Numbered from the stretch's first letter, positions 25,050 through 35,378 are shown. The stretch: DNA of 64,000 nucleotides from an uncultured Bacilli bacterium (GCA_934149515.1 CAKPFD010000002.1:62001-126000), one strand, 5' to 3'. The notes: a model not told the origin generated them from the sequence alone. Program-made: numbers and translations.

Positions 25050-26324
25050 ATGTTTGTCGATGAAGTAGAATTAACAGTAATAGCAGGAGCTGGTGGCGAT
25101 GGCTGTACAGCTTTCCGTAGAGAAAAATATATTGCTTACGGTGGACCGTATGGTGGAAATGGTGGTCATGGTGCAGATATTATCTTTCAAGTAGATGAAG
25201 GATTGCATACCTTACTAGATTTAAAATATCAAAAAATGATCAAAGGGAAAAAAGGTGAAAATGGTAAAGGAAAAAATCAACATGGAAAAGGTGCTGATCC
25301 AGTCATTATAAAAGTACCACAAGGAACTGTAGTGACAGATATAGATACTGGTTTTATTCTTGCTGATTTAAAAGAAAAAAATCAAAAAGCCTTAATTGCT
25401 AAAGGTGGACGTGGTGGACGTGGAAATACAGCCTTTAAAACACAGACAAATACAGCACCTAATTTTTCGGAAAATGGTGAACCAGGAGAAAAAAGAAACA
25501 TCAAAGTAGAATTGAAATTACTAGCAGATGTTGGTTTAGTCGGGCTACCAAGCGTTGGAAAAAGTACGATCATTTCTAAAGTGTCAAAATCAAAACCCAA
25601 AATAGCTTCTTACCATTTTACAACCTTAAAACCAAATCTTGGTGTTGTCAAAGCCACAAATGGGGCAACTTTTGTTATGGCAGATCTACCGGGTCTAATC
25701 GAAGGAGCAAGTAAAGGAGAAGGACTAGGAGATCGTTTCTTACGCCATATTGAAAGAACCAAAGTATTATTACATGTTATTGATATGAGTGGAAGTGAAA
25801 TGCGTGATCCTTATGAAGATTATGTCCTTATTAATAAAGAATTAGAAAATTTCAGTCCCAAACTATTACAAAAACAAATGGTCATCTTAGCAAACAAAAT
25901 GGACTTACCAGAAGCCAAAGAAAACCTAGAAAAATTCAAAGAGAAAGTAAAAGATAAAAAAATATTCTCTTTGTCTGCCTTAGATGGAAAAGGCTTACAA
26001 GAAGTAATTGATTATCTAGAAACATTATTACAAAACATCAAAGAAGAAGACCTATATCAAGAAGAAGCATTTGAATCACACGTTTTATATCAATTCAAAG
26101 AAGAAGCACCATATACCATTACCAAAGAAAATGATGAATTTGTTATCAAAGGTGACAAAATAGAAAAACTATTTAAAATGACAAAATTCACAACCGAAGA
26201 AGGAAGAATGCGCTTTGCTAACAAACTAAGAAAAATGGGAATTGATGATACCTTAGCTAAAATGGGAGCACAAGATGGTGATATGGTAAGAATATTAGAT
26301 TTTTATTTTGAATATCACGAATAA
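25050..26324 (+). CDS. obg: GTPase Obg (ObgE/CgtA)
   Basis: A 424-residue protein in the usual three parts: the glycine-rich Obg fold (1-158, VIAGAGGDGCTAFRREKY), the GTPase domain (G1 GLPSVGKST, G3 DLPGLIEGAS, G4 NKMD) and a C-terminal OCT domain (about 350-424). It acts in 50S maturation and stress or sporulation signalling. The ATG at 25050 is preferred because AAAGGGGTGAT lies just upstream; earlier in-frame codons fall in the promoter. Position near rpmA follows the common Bacilli order, with the HA-repeat gene inserted between. Confidence 0.97.
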   Translation: MFVDEVELTVIAGAGGDGCTAFRREKYIAYGGPYGGNGGHGADIIFQVDEGLHTLLDLKYQKMIKGKKGENGKGKNQHGKGADPVIIKVPQGTVVTDIDTGFILADLKEKNQKALIAKGGRGGRGNTAFKTQTNTAPNFSENGEPGEKRNIKVELKLLADVGLVGLPSVGKSTIISKVSKSKPKIASYHFTTLKPNLGVVKATNGATFVMADLPGLIEGASKGEGLGDRFLRHIERTKVLLHVIDMSGSEMRDPYEDYVLINKELENFSPKLLQKQMVILANKMDLPEAKENLEKFKEKVKDKKIFSLSALDGKGLQEVIDYLETLLQNIKEEDLYQEEAFESHVLYQFKEEAPYTITKENDEFVIKGDKIEKLFKMTKFTTEEGRMRFANKLRKMGIDDTLAKMGAQDGDMVRILDFYFEYHE

Positions 26325-26354
26325 AAGAAGAGGTAAAAACATCTTCTTTTTCTT
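26324..26354 (+). terminator. Terminator of obg
   Basis: AAAGAAGA at 26324-26331 pairs with TCTTCTTT at 26342-26349, then T residues. It starts at the last base of the stop codon. Confidence 0.8.
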
Positions 26355-26371
26355 AAAATAAATGAAAAAAA

Positions 26372-26380
26372 TGCTATAAT
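26372..26380 (+). promoter_or_regulatory. Extended -10 promoter of the YgjP-trmH-rimM-trmD run
   Basis: TGCTATAAT with TATAAT at 26375-26380, 18 bases before the start codon. No clear -35 box. Confidence 0.6.
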
Positions 26381-26398
26381 AAAAAGGGAAGATGATAG

Positions 26399-27049
26399 AT
26401 GAAATTTACCATAAATAACGAAGATTACGATGTAATCATCGAAAAAAAGAAAACAACGAAAAATATCTATATCAGAGTAAAAGAAGACTTAAAAATTTAT
26501 GTTACTTGTAACAAATTAACACCAACGACAGCCATTACAACTCTACTAGAACAAAGCAAACCACAACTAACAAACATGATACATCGTCAACAATCAAGAA
26601 AACAATATGAAGATGCCTTTTACTATCTTGGTAAAAAATATGATAAAATATATACAGAATTTTGTGATATTCAGCTAGGACAAGGAAAAGTCTTTTTAAG
26701 AAAAGATTTTGATTTAGAAAAATGGAAAAAAAAGCAAGCATTAGCCATCTTTCAAGAACACCTAGATACTTGTTATCAGCATTTTTCAAGACCAATTCCA
26801 TATCCAACCTTAAGAATTCGTACCATGAAAACACGTTGGGGTGTATGTAATACGAAAACCAAAACCATCACCTTAAACACAGAATTAATTACCAAAGATC
26901 TAAAATGTTTAGACTATGTTATCTATCATGAATTAAGTCATCTAGTAGAAGCAAACCATTCCAAAAGATTTTGGCAAGTCGTCGAAGAAAATTGTAAAGA
27001 TTATAAACACTTAAGAAAAATGACTAATCAGTTAGGAGAAGAAGAATAA
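26399..27049 (+). CDS. YgjP-like (M48-type) zinc metallopeptidase
   Basis: A 216-residue protein of the DUF45/YgjP family. The zinc motif is YHELSHLVEANHSKRFW near residue 180, where HExxH-type geometry is given by HELSH and a following His. The upstream MKTRWGVCNTKTKTITLN strand is also family-typical. The physiological substrate is unknown. It begins the run of translation-related genes and is followed after one base by the RNA methyltransferase. Confidence 0.88.
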   Translation: MKFTINNEDYDVIIEKKKTTKNIYIRVKEDLKIYVTCNKLTPTTAITTLLEQSKPQLTNMIHRQQSRKQYEDAFYYLGKKYDKIYTEFCDIQLGQGKVFLRKDFDLEKWKKKQALAIFQEHLDTCYQHFSRPIPYPTLRIRTMKTRWGVCNTKTKTITLNTELITKDLKCLDYVIYHELSHLVEANHSKRFWQVVEENCKDYKHLRKMTNQLGEEE

Positions 27050-27050
27050 T

Positions 27051-27794
27051 ATGACCATTCGTAGTATAGAAAATGAAAAAGTAAAACATTATCTAAAATT
27101 ACAACAAAAAAAATATCGTGATAAATATCAAGAGTTCTTAGTAGAAGGATCACACTTAGTATTAGAAGCTTATCGTCATGGTTATTTAAAAGAACTAATC
27201 ATCGAAGAAGACCAAGTATTTCCAATAGAAGTAGAACAAGTAGAAGTAACAAGTGCTATTATAAAAAAAATAAGTCAAGTTCCATCACCTCAAAAAGTCA
27301 TGGGTTTATGTCAAAAGATAACACCTGCTACTTTAGGTGATCGAATTTTAATACTAGATGGTCTGCAAGATCCAGGAAATGTAGGAACGATCATTCGAAG
27401 TGCTGTCGCCTTTGGAATAGATACCATTATTTTAGGAGAAAATACCGTTGATTTATATAATCCGAAAGTAATTCGATCTACACAAGGAATGCTCTTTCAA
27501 GTCCCTGTAATGACTGCTAATATCGATACGATCATTCCAAAATTAAAAGAAAAAAATATCAAACTATTCGCTACTAGAGTAGAATATGGTAAACCATTAT
27601 CCATTTTAACCAAAGAAGATAAAAAACATTTTGCCCTAATCGTTGGTAATGAAGGAAATGGAGTAGAACAAAAGTATTTAGAACAAAGTGATGAAAATCT
27701 TTATATTCCAATGCAAGCTAGCGTAGAAAGCTTAAATGTTGCTTGTGCTACTAGTATTATTTTATATGAAATGAGGCTAGAAGATGAAAATTAA
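27051..27794 (+). CDS. TrmH/SpoU-family RNA 2-prime-O-methyltransferase
   Basis: A 247-residue protein with an N-terminal substrate-binding domain (EFLVEGSHLVLEAYRHG) and a SPOUT domain: LQDPGNVGTIIRSAVAFGI motif 1, VGNEGNGV motif 2 and MQASVESLNVACATSI motif 3, forming the knotted SAM site. Members methylate ribose in 23S rRNA or tRNA; the exact site here cannot be told. It overlaps rimM by 11 bases. Confidence 0.92.
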   Translation: MTIRSIENEKVKHYLKLQQKKYRDKYQEFLVEGSHLVLEAYRHGYLKELIIEEDQVFPIEVEQVEVTSAIIKKISQVPSPQKVMGLCQKITPATLGDRILILDGLQDPGNVGTIIRSAVAFGIDTIILGENTVDLYNPKVIRSTQGMLFQVPVMTANIDTIIPKLKEKNIKLFATRVEYGKPLSILTKEDKKHFALIVGNEGNGVEQKYLEQSDENLYIPMQASVESLNVACATSIILYEMRLEDEN

Positions 27795-28260
27795 GATCGG
27801 TAAAGTTACCACTACTCACGGCTTAAAAGGAGAAATAAAAATTCAAGATAATTTAAATGACATTCAACGAAAAGTTATCTTTCAAGTTGGAACAAACCTA
27901 ATTATCGACAACAAAACATATACTATTTTAAACCATCGCATTCATAAAAATTTAGATATGGTCACCCTAGAAAATGTCAAGAATATCGATATTGCAATTT
28001 CCCTTCGAGGAAAAAAAGTCTATAAAGAAGAACAAGATATCCATCTAGACAATCAAAATCTCTTAGATGAACAATTACTTTCTTATACAGTTTTGACAAG
28101 CAACCAAAAAAAGGGTAAGATAAAAGCAATAGAACAAACTGGTAACAACTACAAAATTTTTCGCTTATTAATAGATAAAGAAGAAATCCTGTTACCATAT
28201 CATCAAGATTTTATTGTAAACATCAACCAAGAAACAAAAACAATAACACTAAAACTATAG
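27784..28260 (+). CDS. rimM: Ribosome maturation factor RimM
   Basis: A 158-residue protein with the KIGKVTTTHGLKGEIKI N-terminus of the RimM barrel and a PRC-barrel C-terminal half (about 85-158, EILLPYHQDFIVNINQE). RimM binds S19 during 30S head assembly. Its adjacency to trmD, 14 bases ahead, is the typical order. Confidence 0.93.
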   Translation: MKIKIGKVTTTHGLKGEIKIQDNLNDIQRKVIFQVGTNLIIDNKTYTILNHRIHKNLDMVTLENVKNIDIAISLRGKKVYKEEQDIHLDNQNLLDEQLLSYTVLTSNQKKGKIKAIEQTGNNYKIFRLLIDKEEILLPYHQDFIVNINQETKTITLKL

Positions 28261-28274
28261 AAAAGGTGATAAAG

Positions 28275-28945
28275 ATGAAAATAGACATTCTAACATTATT
28301 TCCAGCGATGTTTGAAACTGTTTTTGAAGAATCCATCATCAAACGGGCCAAAGAAAAAGGTCAAATTGAAATTTGCATTCATAACTTTAGAGATTACTCC
28401 CTTGATCCACACCACAAAGTAGATGATACCCCCTATGGTGGAGGAGCCGGAATGGTTCTTACCTGTCAACCAATTTTTGATTGTGTAAAAGCCCTAAAAA
28501 CAAATGATAGTAAAGTCATTTTACTAACACCATCTGGAACACCATATCATCAGGGAATTACAAAACAATTAACAAATGAAACACATCTCATTTTAATTTG
28601 TGGACACTACGAAGGCTTTGATGAAAGAATTCGCACCATTTGTGATTTAGAACTTTCTATTGGTGATTACATCTTAACAGGAGGAGAAATCCCAGCTATG
28701 GTAATAGTAGATTCCATCTGTCGCTTACTACCAGGTGTCATCAGAAAGGAAAGCCACGAACAAGAATCCTTTGAAGAAGACTTACTTGACTATCCAACTT
28801 ATACCAAACCAGCCATCTATGAAGGATTAAAAGTACCAGAAGTGCTATTATCAGGAGATCACGAAAAAATAAGAAAATGGCGCCATGAACAAGCCATCCA
28901 AAAAACCAATCAAATTCGGCCTGATCTAAAAGGAGAGTGTGAACA

Positions 28946-28949
<4 letters not shown>
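28275..28949 (+). CDS. trmD: tRNA (guanine-37-N1)-methyltransferase TrmD
   Basis: A 224-residue SPOUT enzyme beginning MKIDILTLFPAMFE. DTPYGGGAGMVL and the deep-knot segment LSIGDYILTGGEIPAMVIVDSI are diagnostic. It methylates G37 of tRNAs reading CNN codons. The ATG at 28275 is used: AAAGGTGAT is spaced correctly for it, while the GTG at 28266 lies inside that ribosome-binding site. Overlaps the next gene by 4 bases. Confidence 0.97.
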
Positions 28950-30504
<1,555 letters not shown>

Positions 30505-30520
<16 letters not shown>

Positions 30521-30756
30521 GGATGAAAAATTTTAATATAACGCTCATATTCAAATAAATCATTCGGGGTCATTTTTAAAAAATAACATAATTCAGGAAT
30601 ATAGACAGAAGGAAAACTAAGCTTGCCATTTTCATAGCGAGAATAAAGATCTTGTCCCACTCCTAAATAACTTGCCACCTCTTTTTGTGTCAAATTTAAC
30701 ATTTTTCTTTGTTCTCTCATCTTTTCGTGAAAATCCATTTCTATATTCATTTCCAT
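30505..30756 (-). CDS. XRE-family transcriptional regulator
   Basis: An 83-residue protein with a single Cro/CI helix-turn-helix at about 9-65 (REQRKMLNLTQKEVASYLGVGQDLYSRYENGK) and a short basic tail. It is divergent from the second DGR target gene: its ATG at 30756 and the target ATG at 30863 share a 106-base region, so it is a reasonable candidate regulator of that gene. That link is inferred from position. Confidence 0.88.
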
Positions 30757-30801
30757 ACTTCCCTTATGTTAATATTACATATTTAGTATAACAAAAAATA
30801 A

Positions 30802-30835
30802 TTGAATCGACAATCTTTTTATGCTAGACTATAAG
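30802..30835 (+). promoter_or_regulatory. Promoter of DGR target 2
   Basis: Two overlapping options with 17-base spacers: TTGAAT (30802-30807) with TAGACT (30825-30830), or TCGACA (30807-30812) with TATAAG (30830-30835). Unlike targets 1 and 3, no hairpin lies between promoter and start codon. Confidence 0.55.
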
Positions 30836-30862
30836 TAATAATAGATAATAGAGGGAAAAGCC

Positions 30863-32725
30863 ATGGAAAAGTTGCAAAAAAATAGAAGGAAAATCATCTT
30901 AACGCTGTGTATAGTTGGTATTATTTTGATTGTAAGTGGTATCAGTTATGCCTATTTATCTGTAAGTTTAAGTGGGGGCAAAGAAAATATCGTCAAAGTA
31001 GGGGATTTAAATCTGATTTTAGATGAAACTTCTAGTAATGGGATCACGCTAGAAAATGGTGTCGCAATCACCGATGAAGAAGGACTAGCACAAGATGGCT
31101 CAAGTTTTTCATTAAAGAATAATGGCAAAGCCTATGTTTGTTATAAACTATATTTAGATGATAGAGATCTTTCTAGTGGAGAAACAAGAGTCGACGACAA
31201 ACTGATTAAATTTAGTTTAGATAAAGATAGTGCAGTAGGAAAAGCCCAAACACTACCAACCATTGGAACTAATCCAAACCGTTTGCTAGATGAAGGCACA
31301 ATCGCTAGTGGAGCTACAATTAGCTACAAATTACGTTTATGGTTTAATAGTGAAATAGATGCCAATTACTCTGGGCAAGTTTTTAAAGGAAAATTAAGAG
31401 TAGAAGCAACCCAGTGCGAAAAATTACCAACAGTATCAGAGAAATTACTAGCAGGAGTAGGAAAAAACGGTGCAATAGATACAACCGATTCAGAACAAAC
31501 CTTTATTACAGGAACTGATCCAAACAACTATATTTGGTATAGTGGCAAACTATGGAGAGCAGTATCGATTGATCCAAGCGATAATAGTGTCAAACTAGTA
31601 ACACAATGGAATATATCAGCAGTACCATATAATTATTCAAATACAACTTTTGAAGGAAGCTATATGCAACAATGGCTGAATGATACAACAGTAGATGGTT
31701 TCTTAGGAAACCTAAGAGATTATGAAAAATTCATTAAAACAGATAGTATTTGGAATGCTACATTAACAACAGAAACTACAAAACCTGCCAAAGCCACAAT
31801 GGTAACAAGTGCCGTAGGATTATTAAATATGTATGAATATACAATGAGTTATAATGGTACAACAGATTCAAATGGCTATTTAAATAATGGTCTATATTGG
31901 TGGACATTAACACCATATAGTACGTCTTCCGCCTGTTTTGTGAACTACCGTGGCGTTGCGATCAGCGATGGTGTTGCATCTATGCACGGGGCTCGCCCCA
32001 CAATTAATCTAAAATCTAGTGTAGAAATTGTATCAGGTTCTGGAACAGAAGATAACCCTTATCGCTTAAAAGGAGATAAGGATATCCCGACATCAGGAAC
32101 AAAACTAGCAACAAGATATAGCGGTGAGTATATTAGATTTGGTACAGGAGAAAATAATTTATATCAGATTGTTAGTCATGAAACAGAAGGATTAACAAAA
32201 ATAACAAGTGCCACTCCATTAAAAGAAAGTGGAGGTTATCTAACAATGGAATTTGCGAGTTCAGGGGTTAATTATTCAAGTAGTAATACAATAGGAGCAT
32301 TCTTGAACGGAGAATACTTAACAAGTGGTAGTTATTTAACAACTGATCAAGTAAATATGATAGCGGATAGTACAACCTGGTATTTAGGAACTGTAGGAGA
32401 TGGTACAAGCTATAAATTAGCAAAATATGCAAGTACATCAGGTACTAATTTAACTTCAAATACAACGGCAGCAAAAGTTGGATTATTAAGATTAGGAGAA
32501 TTAAACTCTGGGCAATTTGATAAATTGGGAAATAATACAGATTATTGGACATTAACACCATCTAGTACGTCTGTCCGTTATGTGAACAGCAGTGGCTATG
32601 CGTACAGCTATGGTGTTACGACTTCGCACGGTGCCCGTCCTGCGATTAATCTAAAATCTAACGTTGTGATCACAAGCGGTGATGGTACGAAAGATAATCC
32701 TTTCGAGGTTGCACTTAATAGTTAA
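30863..32725 (+). CDS. Secreted surface protein with two lectin-like variable modules (DGR target 2)
   Basis: A 620-residue paralogue of target 1. The signal segment is residues 10-32 (ending ISYAYLS), and the TasA/camelysin-like domain (about 33-180) is closer to that of target 3. Two modules follow, ending in GSGTEDNPYRL and GDGTKDNPFEV. Variable segments are residues 357-379 and 571-593. The second is nearly a pure A-substituted form of the template-like repeat; the first has also gained non-A changes (GTC to GCC, CGT to TGT). The constant parts are almost identical to target 1 at DNA level. Inferred role: displayed variable binding protein. RBS AGAGGGAAAA precedes the ATG. Confidence 0.85.
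   Translation: MEKLQKNRRKIILTLCIVGIILIVSGISYAYLSVSLSGGKENIVKVGDLNLILDETSSNGITLENGVAITDEEGLAQDGSSFSLKNNGKAYVCYKLYLDDRDLSSGETRVDDKLIKFSLDKDSAVGKAQTLPTIGTNPNRLLDEGTIASGATISYKLRLWFNSEIDANYSGQVFKGKLRVEATQCEKLPTVSEKLLAGVGKNGAIDTTDSEQTFITGTDPNNYIWYSGKLWRAVSIDPSDNSVKLVTQWNISAVPYNYSNTTFEGSYMQQWLNDTTVDGFLGNLRDYEKFIKTDSIWNATLTTETTKPAKATMVTSAVGLLNMYEYTMSYNGTTDSNGYLNNGLYWWTLTPYSTSSACFVNYRGVAISDGVASMHGARPTINLKSSVEIVSGSGTEDNPYRLKGDKDIPTSGTKLATRYSGEYIRFGTGENNLYQIVSHETEGLTKITSATPLKESGGYLTMEFASSGVNYSSSNTIGAFLNGEYLTSGSYLTTDQVNMIADSTTWYLGTVGDGTSYKLAKYASTSGTNLTSNTTAAKVGLLRLGELNSGQFDKLGNNTDYWTLTPSSTSVRYVNSSGYAYSYGVTTSHGARPAINLKSNVVITSGDGTKDNPFEVALNS
31931..31999 (+). repeat. Variable region VR3 of DGR target 2 (first module)
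   Basis: Aligned without gaps to 60902-60970. In codons 1-19, fourteen differences are at template A and seven are not, so VR3 carries ordinary point mutations as well or came from a slightly different template. Confidence 0.75.
32573..32641 (+). repeat. Variable region VR4 of DGR target 2 (second module)
   Basis: Aligned without gaps to 60902-60970. In codons 1-19, nine of eleven differences are at template A; one of the others is the codon 11 T to C change shared by all four copies. Confidence 0.86.
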
Positions 32726-32742
32726 TCCCATTAAAATAAAAT

Positions 32743-32875
32743 CTTGAATTTATAAAACAAAGATAGTAAGATAAATATATAAGAAAAATAGAAAGAGTGT
32801 TGATTATGTTTATGATGAAAAGCTATTTAAAATCTAGAAAAGCAATTGTAAACTCAAAGTTAACCTGGGAGGGGA
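32743..32875. repeat. 133-bp direct repeat, copy 2
   Basis: Matches 18036-18168 with about six mismatches. The promoter-like boxes TTGAAT (32744-32749) and TAAGAT (32767-32772) are preserved. The nine-G tract of copy 1 is interrupted by an A here. Confidence 0.85.
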
Positions 32876-32907
32876 GAATAAAGGATATACCCAAAGTATA
32901 TAAATAA
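32806..32907 (+). CDS. Possible 33-residue peptide in repeat copy 2
   Basis: The frame starting at ATG 32806 shares 18 of its first 20 residues with the frame at 18099 and then reads through the interrupted G tract to TAA at 32907. Weak ribosome-binding site; it may be leader RNA rather than a gene. Confidence 0.25.
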   Translation: MFMMKSYLKSRKAIVNSKLTWEGRIKDIPKVYK

Positions 32908-33016
32908 GTTAAAAAGCCTTATAATACAAGGGATTGATGAATGTTTGAATTTTATTAAAATTTGATAAAAATTTATTATTTGATAAAAAAGTATTATAAA
33001 ATTAGTATATTTGTAA

Positions 33017-33044
33017 AAGTTCTCAGTTTGAGAGCTTTTTTATT
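33017..33044 (+). terminator. Terminator hairpin before the C5 methylase
   Basis: AAGTTCTC at 33017-33024 pairs with GAGAGCTT at 33030-33037 (one G-T pair), followed by T residues; it ends 22 bases before the start codon. Confidence 0.7.
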
Positions 33045-33066
33045 TGTTAAAAAGGGGGAATTATAA

Positions 33067-33954
33067 ATGACAAATAAAAATTATAGTGAGAGTACCATAA
33101 AAGTTGGTACTTTTTTTAGTGGTATTGGAGCGCCAGAAAAAGCTTTCCAAAAATTAAAAGATGAAAAATTTATTAAAGATTATGTATTAGAGTTTTTTTC
33201 TGAAATAGACAAAAATGCAATTAAATCATTTTGCGCTATTCACAACATAGATGAATCATTAAATTTAGGTAGTATCACAGAAATAAAAGGAGAAAATTTA
33301 CCTTATTGTGATATATGGATTGGAGGATTTCCGTGTCAAGATATAAGTTGCGCTGGTAAAATGAAAGGATTTGATTTTAAGAGTTCTACTAGATCGAGTC
33401 TAGGCTGGGAAATGATAAGATTACTAAAAGAAGTAAATATAAAACCAAAATATGTAATATTTGAAAACGTTGCTAATATTACTAGTAAAGCATTTAAAAA
33501 TACACTAGACTTGTTTAAACAAGATTTAATTAGCTTAGGATATACATTATATGATAGAGTATTAAATGCTATTGATTATGGAGTACCACAAACAAGAAAA
33601 AGATATTTTCTTGTTGCCATATTAGATAAGAACGAAGAGTTTAGCTTTATTAAAAGTACAGGATGCTCTGAAACATTATTAGATTATTTAGAAAGAGATG
33701 TAGATGAGAAATATTATTTAACTACAAGTAAATATAAAATGGTTAATAATAAAATTATATTTAATAAAAAGAATAATCCTGATAGGGAGTATGAAGTTGA
33801 TTTAAAAAAATATAATACAGGTGGTGTTTGTGGTAAAGATAAAAGTTGTAAGTTTGCTCAATCTTCGAGAGTATTTTCACAAAATGGATACGCACCGACA
33901 CTCACAGCAAACAATACATCTGATAATTGTAAAATTTTAGTGGAGGAGGTTTAA
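33067..33954 (+). CDS. C5-cytosine DNA methyltransferase, large part (motifs I-VIII and target region)
   Basis: A 295-residue protein with the C5-MTase motifs in order: I (GTFFSGIGAPEKAF), IV with the catalytic Cys (IGGFPCQDIS), VI (FENV), VIII (GVPQTRKRYFLVA), then a target-recognition region (about 195-290). Motifs IX and X are missing and lie in the next frame. Single-chain enzymes of this type are normally 320-400 residues. It would methylate a specific DNA sequence; no restriction endonuclease is adjacent, so it may be a solitary or phage-derived methylase. GGGGGAAT precedes the ATG. Confidence 0.85.
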   Translation: MTNKNYSESTIKVGTFFSGIGAPEKAFQKLKDEKFIKDYVLEFFSEIDKNAIKSFCAIHNIDESLNLGSITEIKGENLPYCDIWIGGFPCQDISCAGKMKGFDFKSSTRSSLGWEMIRLLKEVNIKPKYVIFENVANITSKAFKNTLDLFKQDLISLGYTLYDRVLNAIDYGVPQTRKRYFLVAILDKNEEFSFIKSTGCSETLLDYLERDVDEKYYLTTSKYKMVNNKIIFNKKNNPDREYEVDLKKYNTGGVCGKDKSCKFAQSSRVFSQNGYAPTLTANNTSDNCKILVEEV

Positions 33955-33956
33955 AT

Positions 33957-34139
33957 ATGAGAATTAGAAAATTAACGTCCAAAGAGGCTTGGAGACTTAT
34001 GGGTTTTAATGATGATGATTATAATAAAGCAAAAAGAGTATGTGCAGAAACTTATTTATATCATCAAGCAGGGAATTCAATAGTAGTAGATGTGATTTAT
34101 AATGTATTGAAGTCAATTTTTGTAAAAATAAAGCACTAA
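33957..34139 (+). CDS. C5-cytosine DNA methyltransferase, small part (motifs IX-X)
   Basis: A 60-residue frame starting 2 bases after the stop of the large part and in another reading frame. It contains RKLTSKEAWRLMGF (motif IX region) and QAGNSIVVDVI (motif X), exactly what the large part lacks. A strong GGAGGAGG lies 7 bases before its ATG. This could be a true two-subunit methylase like the known split C5 enzymes, or a frameshifted gene; the good ribosome-binding site favours the former. Confidence 0.75.
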   Translation: MRIRKLTSKEAWRLMGFNDDDYNKAKRVCAETYLYHQAGNSIVVDVIYNVLKSIFVKIKH

Positions 34140-34176
34140 TAGAGAATTAAAATCTTCTCTATTAGTGCTGTTTTTT
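34133..34176 (+). terminator. Strong terminator after the methylase
   Basis: GCACTAATAGAGAA at 34133-34146 pairs perfectly with TTCTCTATTAGTGC at 34155-34168, followed by T residues. The stem covers the stop codon. Confidence 0.9.
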
Positions 34177-34216
34177 TATTTAAAAAGTTATTAATAAGCC
34201 AGTTTTATAAAATTCA

Positions 34217-34225
34217 TGTTATAAT
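34217..34225 (+). promoter_or_regulatory. Extended -10 promoter of the GNAT gene
   Basis: TGTTATAAT with TATAAT at 34220-34225. Transcription would begin near 34232, which excludes the ATG at 34231 as a start. Confidence 0.55.
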
Positions 34226-34251
34226 ATTACATGAAAGAGGGTGCTTTACTT

Positions 34252-34908
34252 ATGAAATATATTGGTTCAAAAGTATTAGAATCTGAAAACTTAATTTTAA
34301 GGCCTACTAAAGAAGAAGATTTAAAAGTTATTTGGAATATTTTATGTGACATTGATGTTGCTAAATATTATCTTGTCGGAAAAATAAATTACAATTGGGA
34401 TCAAGAAAAAGAATGGCAATATAAAAAGTTAGAGAGAGCATTAAATGATGATGTATTTCAGTGGTCTATAATTTTAAAAACAAAGAATGAATGTATTGGT
34501 CAAGTAAGCTGTCAAAGTTCTTATGATGAAAGTGGTAATAAAAATAATGATTCTATAAGAGATGTTGGTTGGTTTTTAGATTCACGTTATCAAGGAATGG
34601 GATTCGGGACAGAAGCAGCTAAATTAATGCTTGACTATATGTTTTACGAAGTTGGAATTGAAAAAATAGAAACGTGTGCTGCAATAGAAAATCCAGCTTC
34701 ATGGAAGATTATGGAGAAATTTGGTTTTCATAGGTTAAATAAAACAAAATTGATTAAATATACTATTCAAACTAAAAAAACTGAATGTTATTGCTATGAA
34801 ATAACAAAAGAAAAATACACAAAATCAGAAAGCAAAATAGAGTATTTAAATTTATATGATAATAAAAAAATAAAACAAATAAGAAAATTATTAGAGGTGA
34901 AAGATTAA
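34252..34908 (+). CDS. GNAT acetyltransferase, RimJ-like, with a foreign C-terminal tail
   Basis: A 218-residue protein. ENLILRPTKEEDLKVIW, WFLDSRYQGMGFGTEAAKLMLDYMF (acetyl-CoA motif A) and NPASWKIMEKFGF are the standard marks of RimJ/RimL-type acetyltransferases. The GNAT fold ends near residue 190; the last residues (from IEYLNLYDNKK) look like the N-terminus of a Nudix protein and run out of frame with the Nudix remnant that follows. So the tail probably comes from a frameshift or a broken fusion. The start at 34252 is chosen for AAAGAGGG upstream. Acetylation target unknown. Confidence 0.82.
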   Translation: MKYIGSKVLESENLILRPTKEEDLKVIWNILCDIDVAKYYLVGKINYNWDQEKEWQYKKLERALNDDVFQWSIILKTKNECIGQVSCQSSYDESGNKNNDSIRDVGWFLDSRYQGMGFGTEAAKLMLDYMFYEVGIEKIETCAAIENPASWKIMEKFGFHRLNKTKLIKYTIQTKKTECYCYEITKEKYTKSESKIEYLNLYDNKKIKQIRKLLEVKD

Positions 34909-35334
34909 ATATTGGCGATCATATTTTAATTGCCATTGTATTTATAAAAAATAAAGATGGAAAATATCTAATTCAAAAAACATCGAAAGAAAAAGGTGGA
35001 TTATATAGTTCGACTGGTGGTCATGTTTTATATAATGAAACTTCAAAAGATGCTATTACAAGAGAACTAAAAGAAGAGTTAGGAATAGAAATAAAAAAAG
35101 AAAAGTTAAAATATATTGATGATATACTTTTAGGTATTCCTTTTGCAGATATTTATTATTTAGAAGAAGATAATTGATATTAATAAACTTTCACTGCAGA
35201 AAGAAGAAGTTGATAGTGTTAGTTATATGTCAGAAGATGAAATATATAATTTAATTCTTCAAGAAAAAATGACTAAATCTCATGGATTAATATTTATGAA
35301 TTATTTTATGAATATAGATAGCAGTGATATATAA
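34831..35334 (+). pseudogene. Nudix hydrolase remnant with two frameshifts
   Basis: Read across three frames, the DNA encodes an IEYLNLYDNKK start (in frame with the GNAT gene), then KKIIRGERLNIGDHILIAIV, the complete Nudix box GGHVLYNETSKDAIT with RELKEELG, a stop after YYLEEDN, and in another frame DINKLSLQKEEVDSVSYM to a TAA at 35334. The first shift lies near 34875-34885 and the second near 35173-35178. Nudix enzymes hydrolyse nucleoside diphosphate derivatives; this copy should be inactive unless the shifts are sequence errors. Confidence 0.8.
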
Positions 35335-35378
35335 CTCAAAAATTATTTAAGTAAAAAATTAAGAAATAGGTGATTTTG

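Larger units (their letters stand above)
32726..33066. other. Leader region between target 2 and the methylase
   Basis: These 341 bases hold copy 2 of the 133-bp repeat, a possible 33-residue frame, an AAAAAGCCTTAT motif (32911-32922) that recurs at 51515-51526, and a hairpin terminator directly before the methylase. No other gene is seen. Confidence 0.6.
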
